From Staphylococcus pettenkoferi (GTDB lineage Bacteria; Bacillota; Bacilli; Staphylococcales; Staphylococcaceae): DNA of 64,000 bases. The stretch's first letter is position 1, and every line of letters starts with the position of its first letter. This document shows positions 61,665-64,000 of this stretch, in pieces. The translations under genes were made by a program, and so were the position numbers. Location: NCBI RefSeq assembly GCF_002902685.1, contig NZ_PPRN01000033.1, forward strand, positions 24,137 through 88,136, given 5' to 3'. The notes under the pieces are model-generated. The model did not search any database. It was not told the origin of the DNA and was given only the letters and a program-made list of their open reading frames with translations.

Positions 61665-62120
61665 ATGAGATATTTTAGATATTTATTAACCACGCTAGTC
61701 ATGCTCTCTATTTTTGTTTTATCAGGAGCAGTATTTTTAGCATTTTTAGGTTTCGGTATGTTTGGGTTAAGTCGCATACTGATTTATTTCCATCTTGCTG
61801 ATTTTACTTATAATAAAAACTTCATCGACAATTCTATTTATTACGGCAGCTATATAGTATTGGGCTACTTCACGTTATTTGTTGTTGAACATTTAATGGA
61901 CTATTTTCGTAAAAGGGCACCTGAAAGTGAGTATCTGAAAGGCATTACTTTTCACTTAATTTCTTTTGTCGTGACTACGATTATGTTCTATTTTGTGATT
62001 CATATTCACTATCAATATATTCACATCGACTTTTGGGTAATCTTAGTTATTATAGGATTTCTGTTTCTATGCAAGGAAATCTTTTATCCAGATAGTGAAA
62101 ATCTCAATCGTAAAAAATAG
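61665..62120 (+). CDS. Four-helix membrane protein, function unknown
   Basis: A protein of about 151 residues with four hydrophobic helices (about 8-35, 62-80, 97-117 and 123-140) and a basic C-terminal end (NLNRKK). GAGAGGTGA lies upstream; I use ATG 61665, though GTG 61662 directly before it is in frame. It sits between the MFS pump and mrp with the same orientation. No family is recognised. Confidence 0.65.
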   Translation: MRYFRYLLTTLVMLSIFVLSGAVFLAFLGFGMFGLSRILIYFHLADFTYNKNFIDNSIYYGSYIVLGYFTLFVVEHLMDYFRKRAPESEYLKGITFHLISFVVTTIMFYFVIHIHYQYIHIDFWVILVIIGFLFLCKEIFYPDSENLNRKK

Positions 62121-62268
62121 TATCATCTGTGAGAAAAATTGTGTGAAACTATTGAGCTAAGTCTTTTTATAAAGCATAATGAACGTATATACTAGGACTA
62201 GAAGCATATAAAAATAACGTTTGTTAACTATACATATGTTATAGATATTGCATGAGGGGGAACTAATC

Positions 62269-63339
62269 GTGTTAACTAAAGAACAAGTTCAAGAACTTGT
62301 CGGGGAAATCAAAGATCCAATCATCAATGTACCACTATCGGAAACAGATGGTATCGTTAATATTTCAATCAAAGAGGAGATTGACCATGTTAGTGTGAAA
62401 CTAGCAATGGCACAACTTGGAGGTCAGCCTCAATTAGACTTACAAATGAAAGTCGTTCAAACGTTGAAAGATAACGGAGCGAAGACTGTGGGAATTCGTT
62501 TCGAAGAACTTCCGCCTGAAGTTGTCGAGAAATACACAGGTAAGAAGAAAGAAGAACCTCAAACGATCGAAGGACTTTTATCTAAAGACAATCCTGTAGA
62601 ATTTATCGCAATCGCATCTGGTAAAGGTGGGGTAGGTAAATCTACTGTAGCAGTCAACTTAGCTGTCTCACTTGCACGTGAAGGTAAGAAAGTAGGATTA
62701 GTCGATGCAGATATTTACGGTTTCAGTGTACCAGACATGATGGGTATCGAGGGCAAACCTGCTGTGGAAGGTAAAGAAATTGTACCTGTTGAACGCCACG
62801 GAGTTAAAGTCATCTCAATGGCCTTCTTCGTAGAGGAAAATGCACCAGTTATTTGGCGTGGACCTATGTTAGGTAAGATGTTAACGAGTTTCTTCACAGA
62901 AGTGAAATGGGGCGAACTTGACTACTTATTACTCGACTTACCGCCAGGAACAGGTGACGTCGCTTTAGATGTGCATACGATGTTACCATCAAGTAAAGAG
63001 ATTATCGTCTCTACACCGCATCCTACTGCAGCATTCGTTGCAGCTCGAGCAGGTGCCATGGCGAAACATACTGAGCACTCTATCTTAGGTGTTATTGAGA
63101 ATATGTCTTATTTCGAAAGTAAAGAGACAGGCAATAAAGAATATGTCTTTGGTAAAGGTGGCGGAGAGAAACTTGCCGACGAGTTGAAAACAGAACTTCT
63201 CGGTCAACTCCCATTAGAGCAGCCTTCATGGGATCCAAATGACTTCGCGCCATCAATTTATCAACCGGATGATCGTCTAGGTAAGATTTATCAATCAATG
63301 GCACAAAGTATTATTGAGAAAACTTCTGATAAAGAATAA
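62269..63339 (+). CDS. mrp: Mrp/NBP35-type iron-sulfur carrier ATPase
   Basis: A 356-residue P-loop protein that in related bacteria carries or delivers iron-sulfur clusters. The N-terminal MIP18-like (DUF59) domain (about 1-85) precedes the deviant Walker A SGKGGVGKSTVAVNLA, the LVDADIYGFSVPDMMG switch and LLLDLPPGTGDV (Walker B). PHPTAAFVAARAG and NMSYF follow. The C-x-x-C of some Mrp proteins is not present in the usual place, as in the S. aureus protein as far as I recall. I use GTG 62269 after GAGGGGGA; an ATG at 62248 precedes that site. Confidence 0.9.
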   Translation: MLTKEQVQELVGEIKDPIINVPLSETDGIVNISIKEEIDHVSVKLAMAQLGGQPQLDLQMKVVQTLKDNGAKTVGIRFEELPPEVVEKYTGKKKEEPQTIEGLLSKDNPVEFIAIASGKGGVGKSTVAVNLAVSLAREGKKVGLVDADIYGFSVPDMMGIEGKPAVEGKEIVPVERHGVKVISMAFFVEENAPVIWRGPMLGKMLTSFFTEVKWGELDYLLLDLPPGTGDVALDVHTMLPSSKEIIVSTPHPTAAFVAARAGAMAKHTEHSILGVIENMSYFESKETGNKEYVFGKGGGEKLADELKTELLGQLPLEQPSWDPNDFAPSIYQPDDRLGKIYQSMAQSIIEKTSDKE

Positions 63340-63358
63340 GAATTTTTATAGAGAGACT

Positions 63359-63399
63359 AGGACTAAGTGAGTGACATGCTTGCTTAGTCTTTTTTTTAT
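63359..63399 (+). terminator. Terminator after mrp
   Basis: GACTAAGTGAG (63361-63371) pairs imperfectly with CTTGCTTAGTC (63379-63389) around TGACATG, followed by a T-run of about ten. Confidence 0.87.
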
Positions 63400-63611
63400 T
63401 GTGAGCGAGAAAAATAAAAAGTATAGAGAAAGGAATAATGCATTAAGGTAGAAATAAAAACAAATTAGATAGAAAAAGTAGTGTAGAGGGATAGTAAACT
63501 TTTAGCATAAGAAAGCCAGTTGAGCTTCAGGATTGATAGTAGTATAACCTTATTGTGGAATAATAGCTTAATAAATTGTAAACTTCTATTAATAAAAGAT
63601 AAGAAAGACTC

Positions 63612-63899
63612 TTGCATTATAAGAAATAGATGTTAGAATTAGTTCTTGTGAGTCGAAAGAAATGAAGAACGAAATGCTAAATAAAAAAGTTGAAATCTTT
63701 TATTGACATTTTATTGTTTTCTTGGTACTCTATAAAAGTCGTCAAAAACGACATAGAAATTATAAAGTTGAGCAACAAAAAAGTGTAAAACTTATACTTG
63801 TCAAAATCAATTTTATAATTTAATATTGTAAAAGTGATGTTAATCACTTGAAAACAAATTAAAACTTTTGTTGACAGCGTGCTAAAGAGATGTTAACAT
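63612..63899 (+). promoter_or_regulatory. Stacked promoters of an rrn operon
   Basis: Three sigma-A promoters point right. TTGCAT (63612-63617) with TAGAAT (63634-63639) has a 16-bp spacer. TTGACA (63704-63709) is followed by TACTCT (63726-63731) at 16 bp or TATAAA (63731-63736) at 21 bp. The cleanest is TTGACA (63871-63876), 17 bp and TAACAT (63894-63899). A/T-rich tracts precede each, as for UP elements. Serial promoters are the rule for rRNA operons. The 63400-63611 stretch holds no gene. Confidence 0.75.
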
Positions 63900-64000
63900 A
63901 AGTTAGCAACCGAAATGAACATTGAAAACTAAATGACAATATGTCAACGTTAATTCCAATAAACACAACGTGTTATTGATAACACTTATTTTTATGAGCT
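63900..64000 (+). promoter_or_regulatory. rRNA leader with antitermination-like elements, cut by the window end
   Basis: ACATTGAAAACTAAATGACA with the hairpin TGACA-ATA-TGTCA (63934-63946) and then CAACGTTAATTCCAA closely matches the S. aureus 16S rRNA leader as I recall it; the elements correspond to boxA- and boxB-like antitermination signals. A second stem, GTGTTAT-TG-ATAACAC (63970-63985), follows. Mature 16S rRNA should begin a few dozen bases beyond the window; none of it is inside. Confidence 0.82.

Overview
The window reads as chromosomal DNA of a Staphylococcus species, probably coagulase-negative. The evidence is the low-GC codon use with strong AGGAGG ribosome binding sites and frequent GTG/TTG starts, together with fmhB (femX), an asp23/amaP operon, a lactose PTS lac operon and a staphyloferrin A locus. 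The sequence at the right edge looks like a staphylococcal rRNA leader. Gene order resembles the S. aureus chromosome between the molybdopterin genes and an rrn operon, but two loci differ in content. The species cannot be fixed from the sequence alone. No insertion sequence, prophage, CRISPR array or tRNA gene was seen.

Layout. 1-1519: end of a molybdenum cofactor cluster (mobA, moaA). 1840-4712: a MarR-controlled MFS pump, a VOC protein and a small membrane protein. 4838-9529: fmhB, which starts the pentaglycine bridge, then a large SwrC/AcrB-type RND pump. 9530-10298: a non-coding stretch with long hairpins and repeats. 10299-17152: small proteins, an AEC transporter, a GNAT protein, topoisomerase III, a purine-type permease and a small membrane protein. 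17345-31580: the complete S10-spc-alpha ribosomal superoperon with secY, adk, infA and rpoA. 31902-36225: ECF vitamin transporter core (ecfA1-ecfA2-ecfT), truA, then rplM-rpsI. 36294-37028: sirtuin. 37186-42825: lacR and lacABFEG. 43003-47794: a lipoprotein esterase, two MDR oxidoreductases and a BCCT osmolyte transporter. 47942-49293: amaP-DUF2273-asp23. 49513-54636: staphyloferrin A synthesis genes sfaD, sfaB and sfaC. 55133-63339: YjiH-like protein, heme oxygenase-like protein, SunI-like protein, YdjM-like protein, UDP-sugar pyrophosphorylase, TrhA, MFS pump, a small membrane protein and Mrp. 63612-64000: stacked rrn promoters and leader; 16S rRNA should begin just beyond the edge.

How it fits together. 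Most of the window is core housekeeping: translation, secretion, transcription, cell wall and cofactor uptake. The accessory interest lies in two trimmed pathways. The lac operon runs straight from lacB to lacF, so tagatose-6-phosphate kinase (lacC) and tagatose-bisphosphate aldolase (lacD) are missing from their usual place. The staphyloferrin A locus keeps both synthetases and the racemase but lacks the exporter gene sfaA, which in S. aureus sits between sfaD and sfaB. In its place is a roughly 340 bp gap with a well-formed promoter followed by a perfect Fur-box palindrome. Regulatory structure is rich: an autoregulatory-looking MarR operator, a cre site in the lac promoter, a sigma-B promoter before amaP, a candidate rplM leader and many intrinsic terminators.
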